A stretch of DNA of 64,000 nt, taken from the NCBI RefSeq assembly GCF_000177675.1, contig NZ_ADGX01000013.1, positions 29,851-93,850 of the forward strand, in the 5' to 3' direction. Origin of the DNA: Parafrankia sp. EUN1f (GTDB lineage: Bacteria > Actinomycetota > Actinomycetes > Frankiales > Frankiaceae). The position numbers and the translations under genes were made by a program. Positions 55,389 through 63,506 of the stretch are shown piece after piece. Numbering within the stretch: position 1 is the first letter of the stretch; the number at the start of each line of letters is the position of its first letter. Under the pieces are notes generated by a model. It made no database searches. It was given only the letters and a program-made list of their open reading frames with translations, and was not told where the DNA came from.

Positions 55389-56800
55389 TCGCCCTGCCTG
55401 GCGAGGTTCGGGTGGTGGAGTCGGAGTGTGTTGGAGAATTCGACCACTCGATAATCTCCCGGGTACCTGCCGCTAATGGCGCGCTCGAAGTCCCGCAAGT
55501 AGCGGACATACCGATCGGACTGGAGCGCAGCTCCGAGCGTCACCGCTTCGGAGGCCACTGCCACGGCTTCGTCTAGGTCGCCGCCGTTCAGGGCTCCTGC
55601 TGCGTTGACCATCCCGATGAAGGCCCGCGTTCGTGGAGGTGTGTTCATGTCTAGCGCTTGCCGGCCGAAGCTCCTGACTTCCGCCGACATTCCTAGGTCC
55701 CGGTAGCAGTGCGCGGCCTCGCCGGCCAGTTCCTCGGCGGTGAAGAAGGAGATCCATGGCGGGTCCTGGTCGGTTTCCTGCCGCTCGAGTAGACGCTCGG
55801 CATTGTGTATCGCGATTGCGCATCCGCGCGCGTCGCCGAGACTCGCGAGCGCACGGGCCTCCATGGCCAGAGAGAGGCATGCGGCTGTGATGCCCGACTT
55901 CCCGCGTGTTGCCGCGAACGACGCCCGCGCGAGCTGGACCGCGTCGTTGAACTTTCCGAGATAATTTGCTTGGTGGCTAAGGCTCGCGAGCATCCATCCG
56001 CCCAGAAGGTCATCCTCGGCTTCACGCGCGAGGCGGAGCCCTTGGGCGTAATAGCGTTGCGCGGCGCCGTGGCGCCCAGCGTCGTACGCGGACCATCCGA
56101 GTAATTCCACGACCTCCGCTGCAGCGCGGAAGATCTCGCGGCGCTGTCCCGCCGGATGGTGAGCCTGAAGTAGCGGAACGATCTCCGAGCGGAAATAGAA
56201 CAGCAGAAGTCTTCGAACGTGCCCGCCGCCGAAGCGAAAATCCAGATCCATGAGGCTCGCCGCAGTAGCGCGGATCGCGTCCGCGGTGTTGGCAGTGAGG
56301 ATCGGTTTCGTGTCCGATGCCGGTGGCGCCGTGATTGATGGGCCAAACAGGAATCCCGTGATGAGGCCGGGTGCGGCTGAGTCGAGCCACGGAGCCTGAG
56401 CCACCGCGGCATCGTCGTCCAGGTCGGCACCGACCAAACCCGACAGCGAGGTGATCGCCGCTGCCGAGTCAACGGGATAGGCGGAGTCGTGGGTGATCGG
56501 AGCCACCGCCGGCATCTCTGGCTTGAATCCGAGTTCTTCGAGCGGCACCGGCCGACCAAGCTTCGAACTCAGGACCTGCGCGATGTATCGAGCGGTCGCC
56601 TCGCGGGGCTGGACGCCATCCAACCATCGGCGCACGGACACGTGATCGGGAGAGATGTCGTGACCGTCCAGGCCGGCGGCTTGGGCGACCCGTGCGGCCA
56701 AGCCCTTGTTGCTGACGCCCGCTGCGGCAAGGACCGCAGCTAGGCGGCGGTTTGGCTCCCGGTTCGTCCCATTTGGTGCCACATCGTGAGAGTCAAGCAC
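55385..56800 (-). CDS. Helix-turn-helix regulator with TPR-like C-terminal domain
   Basis: 471 residues. The N-terminal 80 residues contain a DNA-binding domain (RLAAVLAAAGVSNKGLAARV, VSVRRWLDGVQPREATARYI). The rest is a chain of helical repeats typical of TPR domains (HGAAQRYYAQGLRLAREAED, LLGGWMLASLSHQANYLGKF), which often sense peptides or proteins. Similar proteins are common in streptomycetes. The start GTG 56800 could move to GTG 56782. An array of TGCAC motifs lies just upstream. The GC level is lower than that of the backbone, like the convergent phosphotransferase. Confidence 0.8.
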   Translation of the reverse strand: MLDSHDVAPNGTNREPNRRLAAVLAAAGVSNKGLAARVAQAAGLDGHDISPDHVSVRRWLDGVQPREATARYIAQVLSSKLGRPVPLEELGFKPEMPAVAPITHDSAYPVDSAAAITSLSGLVGADLDDDAAVAQAPWLDSAAPGLITGFLFGPSITAPPASDTKPILTANTADAIRATAASLMDLDFRFGGGHVRRLLLFYFRSEIVPLLQAHHPAGQRREIFRAAAEVVELLGWSAYDAGRHGAAQRYYAQGLRLAREAEDDLLGGWMLASLSHQANYLGKFNDAVQLARASFAATRGKSGITAACLSLAMEARALASLGDARGCAIAIHNAERLLERQETDQDPPWISFFTAEELAGEAAHCYRDLGMSAEVRSFGRQALDMNTPPRTRAFIGMVNAAGALNGGDLDEAVAVASEAVTLGAALQSDRYVRYLRDFERAISGRYPGDYRVVEFSNTLRLHHPNLARQGD

Positions 56801-56806
56801 GCCATG

Positions 56807-56841
56807 TGCACGGATGCACCCCCATCGTGCACTCCCTGCAC
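56807..56841. promoter_or_regulatory. Four TGCAC boxes upstream of the TPR regulator
   Basis: TGCAC starts at 56807, 56815, 56828 and 56837, directly before the leftward gene starting at 56800. Clustered short motifs at this place suggest an operator, possibly autoregulatory. Confidence 0.4.
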
Positions 56842-56948
56842 CCCCGCACCCCCGGGGTTCTATCGGTCATGTGCGAAGCGGGTCACGGTGCGGCAGCACC
56901 GCCCACCGCGAGTGATGGAGATCAATGGTGTAGGGGAGGGCGGAATGA

Positions 56949-57356
56949 TCAACCTGGTTGGCCGGCGGCCGACTCGCGGTCTGCGAGCTTGCTGATTTGA
57001 GCGTCGATCCGTTCGAGGTGCTCGCGGATGGCGCGCAGCTCCGCCAAGAGTGGCTCATCCGGCGCCTCGACTCTGTCGTCGCGCACGAGGATCGGCGGGG
57101 GCGCTCCCTGCGCGACCGCAAGCAGATGGCCCGGGTGCCAGTCGAGAGCCCGGGAGATCTTGGCCAAGGTCGAAGGTTGCCACTCCCTGTCGGCGCGACC
57201 CTTCTTCAACTCCCGCAGGGTGGCGGTCGACACCCCGGCGTCGTCAGCAAGCTGCTTCTGGGTCATCGCTAGCTCATGCATGCGGTCATCGAGCGCCGCA
57301 CCGACTGCCGTCCAGTCCAACGCGCCATCCCTTCGGTCGGCTGAGCCGTCGGTCAA
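56949..57356 (-). CDS. XRE-family repressor-like regulator
   Basis: 135 residues. A Cro/C1-type helix-turn-helix: LAMTQKQLADDAGVSTATLR, then WQPSTLAKISRALDWHPGHL. The C-terminal part ends with a short coiled coil (LLAELRAIREHLERIDAQIS). The only start giving the full N-terminus is TTG 57354-57356, which is uncommon. It is divergent from the transfer operon, with three AGCGCT boxes in between, so it is likely the repressor of transfer genes (inference). Confidence 0.78.
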   Translation of the reverse strand: MTDGSADRRDGALDWTAVGAALDDRMHELAMTQKQLADDAGVSTATLRELKKGRADREWQPSTLAKISRALDWHPGHLLAVAQGAPPPILVRDDRVEAPDEPLLAELRAIREHLERIDAQISKLADRESAAGQPG

Positions 57357-57408
57357 GCCTACGGCGATCTACCAGCGCAACGTCCGGCTGAGTGACCGTG
57401 TTCCAAAT

Positions 57409-57446
57409 AAGCGCTCAAGGTCGCTTGACAAGCGCTAATGAGCGCT
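57409..57446. promoter_or_regulatory. AGCGCT operator overlapping the transfer-operon promoter
   Basis: AAGCGCT at 57409-57415 and 57430-57436, and AGCGCT at 57441-57446; AGCGCT is itself a palindrome. A perfect -35 hexamer TTGACA lies at 57425-57430, so two boxes fall in the spacer, where a bound repressor would block the polymerase. A -10 element is less clear (ATTCGA or TTCGAT near 57448). Confidence 0.6.
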
Positions 57447-57544
57447 GATTCGATGTCTATCGAGCCGACAAGGTCGGACCCCGGTGCCGAAGCCGCCAAG
57501 CACCGCACCGGGGTCCGGAGTCCCACCGTGAGGAGAGAACTCGT

Positions 57545-57688
57545 ATGAAGCATGCCCTGCCCCGCCCGCTGGCGGGTGATGACGGCAACAGCCGTCCGTG
57601 GCCGACGCTGCCGGGTGACAAGGAGCCGTCGCGGGACTCGTGGACGGTGATCCTCGATGGGACGTCGGGTAAGGGCGGTGGCCGCTGA
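57545..57688 (+). CDS. Small hypothetical protein, first gene of the transfer operon
   Basis: 47 residues: MKHALPRPLAGDDGNSRPWP at the start, ending in GKGGGR. ATG 57545 has GAGGAGAG upstream, and the stop TGA overlaps the next ATG by one base (TGATG), so it is probably translated. No domain is recognised. Confidence 0.6.
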   Translation: MKHALPRPLAGDDGNSRPWPTLPGDKEPSRDSWTVILDGTSGKGGGR

Positions 57689-58107
57689 TGTCTCTGCTTC
57701 CCCTGACCGATCCCGCGGCGCCTTCCGCTGGCCCGGACATTGACGGTCAGATCGCCGCGTTGCAGGCCGGCGCGGAGCTGCTCGCCCGGCTGCGTGGCCT
57801 GAACATCCCGCTCTACATCACCGTTCACCCGGCGACGCGTTCGCTGCTCACGCTTGATGTACAGGTCTGCGCCGAGGGTGCGAAGGGGTCCGAGGACACG
57901 GACGTGCTGCGACTGGTCAGGCTGTGCCTGGCGTCCGGTGCGCTGGACGGTCCGCGGACGTATGACGACGACTCGCACTTTCCGCAGATTGCGGGTGCGG
58001 TGAACGGCGTCCCGGTGAAGATCTACACGGAGATCAAGAGCGCGGCTGTTCAGGCCCGGGTTCAGCCGGTCCTGGCGATGGAGAGCGCGCGGGCGGTGGC
58101 CCAGTGA
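57688..58107 (+). CDS. Hypothetical AICE protein (139 residues)
   Basis: Begins MSLLPLTDPAAPSAGPDIDG, then a helix (IAALQAGAELLARLRGL) and a beta-rich part (IPLYITVHPATRSLLTLDVQ, GVPVKIYTEIK). I do not recognise a family. It overlaps both neighbours by 1 and 4 bases (TGATG and GTGA), a strong sign of coupled translation. Confidence 0.7.
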   Translation: MSLLPLTDPAAPSAGPDIDGQIAALQAGAELLARLRGLNIPLYITVHPATRSLLTLDVQVCAEGAKGSEDTDVLRLVRLCLASGALDGPRTYDDDSHFPQIAGAVNGVPVKIYTEIKSAAVQARVQPVLAMESARAVAQ

Positions 58108-58400
58108 GCAACCTGGGCGTGTCCGCGATGGAGCGGGAGCCGACGCGGGCGGAGCTGGCCGCGATCGAAGCGGAGTGGCCATCGATCGCCGCGGACCTTG
58201 CCGAGGTCGACCGGGAGATCGCCGCGATCCAGGCTGCCGAGGTCGCTAGCCTGATCCGGGTCGGTGGGTCGGGTCGTGGCAAGACGTCACCGGCCGCGGT
58301 GACCCTGGCCGCGTTCCGGCTGCCTGCCGCGAAGTCGCTCCGGTGGGCCCACGTCCTGCCATCCATGGTGGACGAGGTGTCCGCGGTGGTGGCGTCGTGA
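58104..58400 (+). CDS. DUF6284-like small protein
   Basis: 98 residues. EPTRAELAAIEAEWPSIAAD followed by LAEVDREIAAIQA is a helical region that I associate with the DUF6284 family of streptomycete and AICE proteins (from memory, moderate confidence). The C-terminal half is basic. Start GTG 58104 and stop 58398-58400 overlap both neighbours by 4 bp. Confidence 0.6.
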   Translation: MSNLGVSAMEREPTRAELAAIEAEWPSIAADLAEVDREIAAIQAAEVASLIRVGGSGRGKTSPAAVTLAAFRLPAAKSLRWAHVLPSMVDEVSAVVAS

Positions 58401-59509
58401 GCACGTGGGCGGAGCAGCGTCGCGCGGACCAGGCTGCAAGGCGGGAGCAGGACCGGGCCGACCGGACCGCGGAACGCGAGCAGGACCGTTTGGACGTGGT
58501 CGCCGCGGCCCGGTTGGAGGAGAAGCAGGCCGCAGCCGCGGTTGCGGAGAAGGCCAAGCGGGACGCGAAGCGGGAGCAGGTGAAGGTGGCCCGCCGGCAG
58601 TGGCGGGCCTCGCACGCGGTGGAACTGGTGATCTACCCGCTCGCGGTGGTGTCCGCGGTGATGGCCGTTCCCGCGATGGCTGCCTACGGGCTGCACCTGT
58701 ACGGCAACGTGACCGGTGTCGTTCTGCCGGTGCTGTCCGAGCTGGGGATGTGGGCGTTCGCGCTGGCGGTGCACACGTCCCGCCGCCGGACCCCGGACCG
58801 GCCGACGGGGATGCTCACCGCCGGGATCGTGGTGTTCGCCGCGGTGGGCGCGGGGCTGAATTTCGCTCACGGCGTGGGCGCCGGTGTCCTGACCGGGGTT
58901 GTGATGGCCGTGGTGTCGGTGGCCGGTGTGATCGCCCATCAGCTGGCGGTGGCCGCGCCGCCGCGTAGCCGGGCGGAGCGGGAGCAGGCGAAGGTGGCCC
59001 GCCTGGCCGCACGGCGGGTCGCCCGTACCCGGCGGATCGCCGCGCGGCGCGCGGTGGTGGAGCTGGCCGCGGACGGCACTGCCCAGCTGGTCTACGTGCC
59101 CGGCCTGTACCTGCCCAAGGGTCGGGATCTCGACGCGGCGACGGTGCCCGGCCTGCCCGTGCCGGTCGATGAGTGGGATGCGGCACTCGCTGATCTGATC
59201 GCCGGTGACCTCGATCCGCACGTGTCCGGAGCACCCGATCGTGACCTCGATCCGATTCCCGGGGCTGACCTCGGTGGATTGGGCGGTGTCGCGGTGGCGG
59301 ACCCGCCGCCGCCGGTCGATCCGACCCCGCCGAAGCAGGCGACTCGGGCCCGCACGGCGAAGCAGGTACGCGCCGCCGCGCTCCGCCTGGCCCGCAAGAA
59401 CGGCAAGCCGGTGTCGGCGGAGTTCCTTCGCCGGGAACTGAAGGTCGCCCCCGACAAGGCACGTGCCTTGCGCGACGACGTGAACACCGAGCTGTACCCC
59501 AACCCCTGA
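58397..59509 (+). CDS. DUF2637 membrane protein (SpdB-like spread protein)
   Basis: 370 residues. A highly charged coiled coil (about 1-70; RREQDRADRTAEREQDRL) precedes four membrane helices (VIYPLAVVSAVMAVPAMAAY, VVLPVLSELGMWAFALAV, MLTAGIVVFAAVGAGLNF, VVMAVVSVAGVIAHQLAV). A basic cytoplasmic C-terminal domain ends with a predicted winged-helix-like stretch (SAEFLRRELKVAPDKARAL). DUF2637 proteins accompany TraB in actinomycete plasmids and AICEs and are thought to help intramycelial spread. Start GTG 58397, overlapping the previous stop. Confidence 0.8.
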   Translation: MSTWAEQRRADQAARREQDRADRTAEREQDRLDVVAAARLEEKQAAAAVAEKAKRDAKREQVKVARRQWRASHAVELVIYPLAVVSAVMAVPAMAAYGLHLYGNVTGVVLPVLSELGMWAFALAVHTSRRRTPDRPTGMLTAGIVVFAAVGAGLNFAHGVGAGVLTGVVMAVVSVAGVIAHQLAVAAPPRSRAEREQAKVARLAARRVARTRRIAARRAVVELAADGTAQLVYVPGLYLPKGRDLDAATVPGLPVPVDEWDAALADLIAGDLDPHVSGAPDRDLDPIPGADLGGLGGVAVADPPPPVDPTPPKQATRARTAKQVRAAALRLARKNGKPVSAEFLRRELKVAPDKARALRDDVNTELYPNP

Positions 59510-59594
59510 CCACTCCTCGACGCGCGTGCGGGTCGAACCCTCACGTCCCGTACGCGCCCCCACCCCACCCCACCCCTCATGGAAGGACCCGACC

Positions 59595-59765
59595 ATGGCC
59601 CGCTCACCCCGCCGCCAGATTCGCTCCCGCGTCCGTGCCCAGCAGACCACGATGACCCGCGCCCTCACCGGCCTGACGCTGGCCGGTGCCGCCGACGCCG
59701 GTGACCTGATCGCCGAGCGGCTGGACCTGGTCCGCCCGGACTACCACCGGCCGTACGGCCGCTGA
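59595..59765 (+). CDS. Small basic hypothetical protein
   Basis: 56 residues, MARSPRRQIRSRVRAQQTTM at the start, then an alanine-rich helix (ALTGLTLAGAADAGDLIAER). GGAAGGA lies 7 nt before ATG 59595. No family recognised. Confidence 0.55.
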   Translation: MARSPRRQIRSRVRAQQTTMTRALTGLTLAGAADAGDLIAERLDLVRPDYHRPYGR

Positions 59766-59775
59766 GGACACGGTC

Positions 59776-60036
59776 ATGACCAGCGGAAGTGTTCGGGACG
59801 ACCTGCGGCGCCTGCCGCTGTGGCTCACGGTCCCGGTCGTCCTGATCGCCCTGGCAGTCCTCACGCTGCGCGCGGTGGGACTGGTCGTGGCGCTGGTCGT
59901 GACCGCCGTCGAACGGGTCGACGTCGCCGTCGCGACGGCTGCCGGCATCAGCCCACTGGGGGCGTCGACCTGGCTTCTGTCCACCGCCACGCCCACCCCT
60001 GCTGACTGGACCCACCCGGGAGGTGACCACCGATGA
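59776..60036 (+). CDS. Small membrane protein preceding TraB
   Basis: 86 residues with a long hydrophobic region (LPLWLTVPVVLIALAVLTL and AVGLVVALVVTAVERV), probably two helices. Its stop overlaps the start of the FtsK/TraB gene (ATGA). Small membrane proteins next to TraB are usual in these elements; its role may be in transfer or spread. Confidence 0.65.
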   Translation: MTSGSVRDDLRRLPLWLTVPVVLIALAVLTLRAVGLVVALVVTAVERVDVAVATAAGISPLGASTWLLSTATPTPADWTHPGGDHR

Positions 60037-62165
60037 CCGAGCAGCCACACCACGACGACGACACCCCGCCTGGCGGGGTCGTGCTCCCCGGCCCGTGGAC
60101 GACCGATTTCGACCCGCAGCAGGGGACGGTCATCGACCAGGACGGCCACGCCGTCGTCCCGCGGCCCGCAGACCCGCCCGCGGACCTTCCCGCGGCCGCG
60201 CCGGTGTTCCCGATCGACACCCGGCAGGTTGCCCGTGTCGCCGGTCGGGTGGCCGTTCAGGCCGCGTTGGGGCATGGGGTGCTGGCTCGCCGCGCGGTGG
60301 ACGCGGCGACGCACGCGGCGATCCGGGAGCAGATCCGGGCGGCACGGGCCCGTGGTGACCACGAGCAGTTGGCCGTGTGGATGGACCGGCTGCACCAGGC
60401 GAAGGAAGCCCGCCGTACCAGGGTGGCGAACCTGCCCGTCCTGCTCCGGTCGGCCGCGATTTCCTCCCTGGCCGCGGTGGTGGTGGTGACCGGGGTGCTG
60501 GTGACCGCCGGGATCCTGGCCGGGGTGGTGACCCCGCTGGGTGTCGGGTGGGGCGACTACTGGCACTTCATCGGCTGGTTGCTGCGCCTGGCGGTCACCA
60601 CGGTGACGATCGTGGTCCCGCTCGCTCTGGCCGGGGTCGTGCCGGCGTGGCTGGTCATCACTCACCGGGCCGGCAGGGATGCGGACGTGCCGGGGTGGGT
60701 CGCGACGTCCACCGACGGCGAGATCGATGTCGTGATCGATGAGCGGACCCTCACGCGGGCGCTGGCCTCACTGCGGATCAAGCACATCACCGACGCTCTC
60801 AAGGTCGCGCCGTTGCAGTACGTGGTCCCGACCCGCAAGGACGGCCGTGGCACCTATGCGCTGGTCCGGCTGCCCGACGGTCTGCCCGCGAGCTACATCA
60901 CCGCACAGGCGAAGCGGGAAGCGTTGGCCGCGTCCCTGCACCGTCGGGTCAACGAGGTGTGGCTACGCACCGGTGAGGACGCCGGCCTGCTCGACGTGTG
61001 GGTCGCCGATCCGGGCGCGCTGAAGGAAGGTGCTGGCCCGTACCCGCTGCTGGAAGGCGGGTGGGTCGACGTGTTCAAGGGCGTGCCGTTCGGCCGGTCT
61101 CTGCGCGGTGACGCGCTGGTCGCGCCGGTGATGGAACGCAACACCATCACCGGCGGCATGCCCGGTCAGGGCAAGAGTTCGTCCGCCCGGACGATCCTCG
61201 GGGGGGTGTCGCTGGACATCACCGCCGAGATCCGGATCTGGGTGCCGGACACGAACTTCGACTTCGAACACTTCAAGCCCCGGTGCTCCCGGTACGTCAT
61301 GGGTGCTGAGGACGAGCACATGGCGCAGATCCTCGACGACCTGCGCGAGCTGTACGAGGAGGTACAGGCACGCGGTCAGCTCCTGGTCGATCACGAGGTC
61401 GAAGCGGTGAACCGCAGGGTCGCCAGTGCCGGGATCGGGCTGCACCCGCTGTTCGCCCTGCTCGAAGAGGCCCATCTCGCTGTCCAGCACCCCCTCTACG
61501 GCAAGGAGATCTCCCATCTCCTGGTCGACATCGTCCGCCTGGGCCGCAAGCGAGGCATCCACCTCATCGTGTCGACACAGGCACCGACGAAGGACTCGAT
61601 GCCCCGTGACGTCACCCGTAACTGCTCCAACGGCATCGCCTACGCCGTCGGTGACCACGTCGCGAACGACGCCCTGCTCGGGCAGGGCGCCTACCGGGGT
61701 GGGCACCGCGCCACCGAACTGATCCCCGGCACCGACAAGGGAACCGCGCTGGTGAAGGGGTTCACCGGTGAGCGGTCCGTCATGGCGCAGACGTACTTCA
61801 TCAACGTGAAGCAGGTCCCCGCCCTGATCGGCCGGTCCCTGGACGAGCTGGACCGCAAGGGCCTGCCCGTCCCCGGGTCCGACCGTCCCCGCCGTGTCAG
61901 GCAGGACGACGCACCCCGGGACCTGCTTGACGACCTCGACGAGGTGCTCGGCACCGAACCGATCAACGCGGCGAAAGCCGCCGCCCTGCTGCAGAACCTC
62001 GACCCCGCCTGGCCCGCCTACAAGGCCCTGACCGGCGCCGGACTCGTCAAGCTCCTCGCCACCGAAGGGATCAAGGTCCCCAGCACCGGCAACCGCTGGC
62101 CCCTCGACCCCGTCACTGTCCGTGAGGCGATCGGCCGTCGGTCGACCGCCGACCTGGACGAGTGA
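60033..62165 (+). CDS. FtsK/SpoIIIE-type conjugative DNA translocase (TraB-like)
   Basis: 710 residues. Two N-terminal membrane helices (about 140-215: AVVVVTGVLVTAGILAGVV, LAVTTVTIVVPLALAGVVP) precede the motor domain with Walker A GGMPGQGKSSSARTIL (about residue 375) and Walker B region LHPLFALLEEAHLAV. GIHLIVSTQAPTKDSMPRDV follows, then a short C-terminal region that may be a winged helix (INAAKAAALLQNLD). Actinomycete TraB proteins form hexameric pores and move double-stranded DNA between mycelia (family knowledge). It is the central transfer gene of the element. Confidence 0.9.
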   Translation: MTEQPHHDDDTPPGGVVLPGPWTTDFDPQQGTVIDQDGHAVVPRPADPPADLPAAAPVFPIDTRQVARVAGRVAVQAALGHGVLARRAVDAATHAAIREQIRAARARGDHEQLAVWMDRLHQAKEARRTRVANLPVLLRSAAISSLAAVVVVTGVLVTAGILAGVVTPLGVGWGDYWHFIGWLLRLAVTTVTIVVPLALAGVVPAWLVITHRAGRDADVPGWVATSTDGEIDVVIDERTLTRALASLRIKHITDALKVAPLQYVVPTRKDGRGTYALVRLPDGLPASYITAQAKREALAASLHRRVNEVWLRTGEDAGLLDVWVADPGALKEGAGPYPLLEGGWVDVFKGVPFGRSLRGDALVAPVMERNTITGGMPGQGKSSSARTILGGVSLDITAEIRIWVPDTNFDFEHFKPRCSRYVMGAEDEHMAQILDDLRELYEEVQARGQLLVDHEVEAVNRRVASAGIGLHPLFALLEEAHLAVQHPLYGKEISHLLVDIVRLGRKRGIHLIVSTQAPTKDSMPRDVTRNCSNGIAYAVGDHVANDALLGQGAYRGGHRATELIPGTDKGTALVKGFTGERSVMAQTYFINVKQVPALIGRSLDELDRKGLPVPGSDRPRRVRQDDAPRDLLDDLDEVLGTEPINAAKAAALLQNLDPAWPAYKALTGAGLVKLLATEGIKVPSTGNRWPLDPVTVREAIGRRSTADLDE

Positions 62166-62329
62166 GTGAGCCGCCCACCAGCCCCCGAACCCCGCTCCAC
62201 AGGGGGCCGTGGCGGGCGGAACTCACTGCCCCACCGGCACTCACTTCCCTAACTTCCCCCAGCTCAGCACCGCTCCGGGCCACCTGACACCGCCGAGTGA
62301 GAGATCTAACCCGCCTCCGGTGATCTAAC
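62161..62329. promoter_or_regulatory. Repeat-rich region after traB, candidate clt transfer locus
   Basis: ACTCACT motifs at 62221-62227 and 62239-62245 and their complement AGTGAG at 62161-62166, 62165-62170 and 62296-62301, plus a direct repeat GATCTAAC (62303-62310, 62322-62329). In streptomycete plasmids TraB binds short repeats (clt) near its own gene. The 222-bp gap 62166-62387 has no other feature. Confidence 0.4.
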
Positions 62330-62387
62330 TGCCCGCGAGCACCCTCCCGCACACCCATCGATGACTACAGAGAGTGAGGAGACTCGG

Positions 62388-62603
62388 ATGCCCAGACTGT
62401 TCGGTCGCGACCCGTCCAAGGAGAAGGTGACCGTCAAGCTTGCCCCCGGGTCGCCGCGGCCGGAGTGGACGATGAACAGCGGCCAGGTCCGGCCCGGCCA
62501 CTGCCCCGACTGCGACGACTTCGGATCGCTCGGCTTCGTCTTCGGGGACACCGCCGGCCGTGTCCCCTGCACCAACAACCACCACCGGTCAGGTGGCCGC
62601 TGA
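62388..62603 (+). CDS. Small zinc-binding-like protein
   Basis: 71 residues, MPRLFGRDPSKEKVTVKL, then GHCPDCDDFGSLGFVFGD and VPCTNNHH, a Cys/His set that could hold one zinc. ATG 62388 follows GAGGAG by about 7 nt; ATG 62361 would add nine residues. It overlaps the next gene by one base. Confidence 0.65.
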   Translation: MPRLFGRDPSKEKVTVKLAPGSPRPEWTMNSGQVRPGHCPDCDDFGSLGFVFGDTAGRVPCTNNHHRSGGR

Positions 62604-62977
62604 TGGCCGCCAAGTGCCCCCGCTGCCGCGGGACGAAGTTCGTCGGCCGTGGCAAGGACCGCGGCCCGTGTCCGGCCTGCAACGCCACCGCGATCGGCGA
62701 CAAGGCCGTCGGTGCTGTGCAGCGGGCCGCCGACCGGATCGTCGGCCGGAGTCTGACCGTCGACGGCCGGACCACGACCAGCCGCACGGGCCGGTTCGGC
62801 ACCGAGACCACCCGCACCCGCGTGCCGAAGAAGCGCACCACCACGACCCGCACCCGCAAGACCGCCGCCGCCGCCACTCCGGCCGTGGTCCTGCCGAAGT
62901 GCGACCGGTGCGGCACCCGCGGCCCGCTCACCGTCACCAGCCGCGGCGCGTACTGCGCGTCCGGCTGCCCCACCTGA
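62603..62977 (+). CDS. Double zinc-ribbon-like protein
   Basis: 124 residues. CPRCRGTKFVGRGKDRGPCP (CxxC...CxxC) at the N-terminus and LPKCDRCGTRGPLTV with CASGC at the C-terminus flank a basic Thr/Arg-rich linker. The ends resemble rubredoxin-like ribbons. Function unknown; nucleic-acid binding is plausible. Start ATG 62603 overlaps the previous stop (TGATG). Confidence 0.7.
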   Translation: MAAKCPRCRGTKFVGRGKDRGPCPACNATAIGDKAVGAVQRAADRIVGRSLTVDGRTTTSRTGRFGTETTRTRVPKKRTTTTRTRKTAAAATPAVVLPKCDRCGTRGPLTVTSRGAYCASGCPT

Positions 62978-63003
62978 CCCCACCCCTGGAACCGAGGACC
63001 CCC

Positions 63004-63198
63004 ATGCGCTTCCGCCGCTCCATCCGCAAGGTCACCTCCCTAGAGGCCGCCACCGCCCGCAACGACGGCCTGACCACCCTCGCCGACATCCTCCGCGAGA
63101 ACGCCGACCGGCACGCCGCCGGCTCCCACGGCCCGTTCTGCCGCGGCGGCTGCGTCGAGGTCACCCGCACCCGCTGGACCGCCGCCGGCTGGCGGTAG
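63004..63198 (+). CDS. Small hypothetical protein (64 residues)
   Basis: MRFRRSIRKVTSLEAATARN, a helix, then HGPFCRGGCVEVTRTRWTAA with a Cys-x3-Cys pair. A GGAACCGAGGA sequence precedes ATG 63004. No family recognised; it resembles other short Cys-containing proteins in this run. Confidence 0.6.
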   Translation: MRFRRSIRKVTSLEAATARNDGLTTLADILRENADRHAAGSHGPFCRGGCVEVTRTRWTAAGWR

Positions 63199-63303
63199 CA
63201 CCTGGCCACCAGCGCACCCGGTGCGGCGCCCACGCCTGGACAGCCACGCGCCGCACCGGGGCCACCCTCACCCCCGCCGAAACGGAAGAAGGGCCCACCC
63301 AGC

Positions 63304-63426
63304 ATGGCCGACCACAGCCACACCTGTCCGGACTGCGGCTCGACGCTCACCGCCAGTTCCGCCGCCGAACTCACCCAGCACAAGCAGACCCACCGCCAGG
63401 TCGTGCACGGCTCGCTGAACCGCTAG
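63304..63426 (+). CDS. C2H2 zinc-finger microprotein (40 residues)
   Basis: MADHSHTCPDCGSTLTASSA followed by AELTQHKQTHRQVVHG: Cys-x2-Cys and His-x3-His are spaced as in a classical C2H2 finger, with a leucine in the linker. ATG 63304 has AAGAAGGG upstream. It is a complete single-finger protein, unusual for bacteria, but similar finger proteins occur in streptomycete elements (from memory). Confidence 0.65.
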   Translation: MADHSHTCPDCGSTLTASSAAELTQHKQTHRQVVHGSLNR

Positions 63427-63506
63427 CAGGACACCCGCACCGCCTGGCGGGCCGCCCGGCCCGTCCACCCCTGACTCAACGCCTTGACCCTCGAAGGGGA
63501 CGTCTC

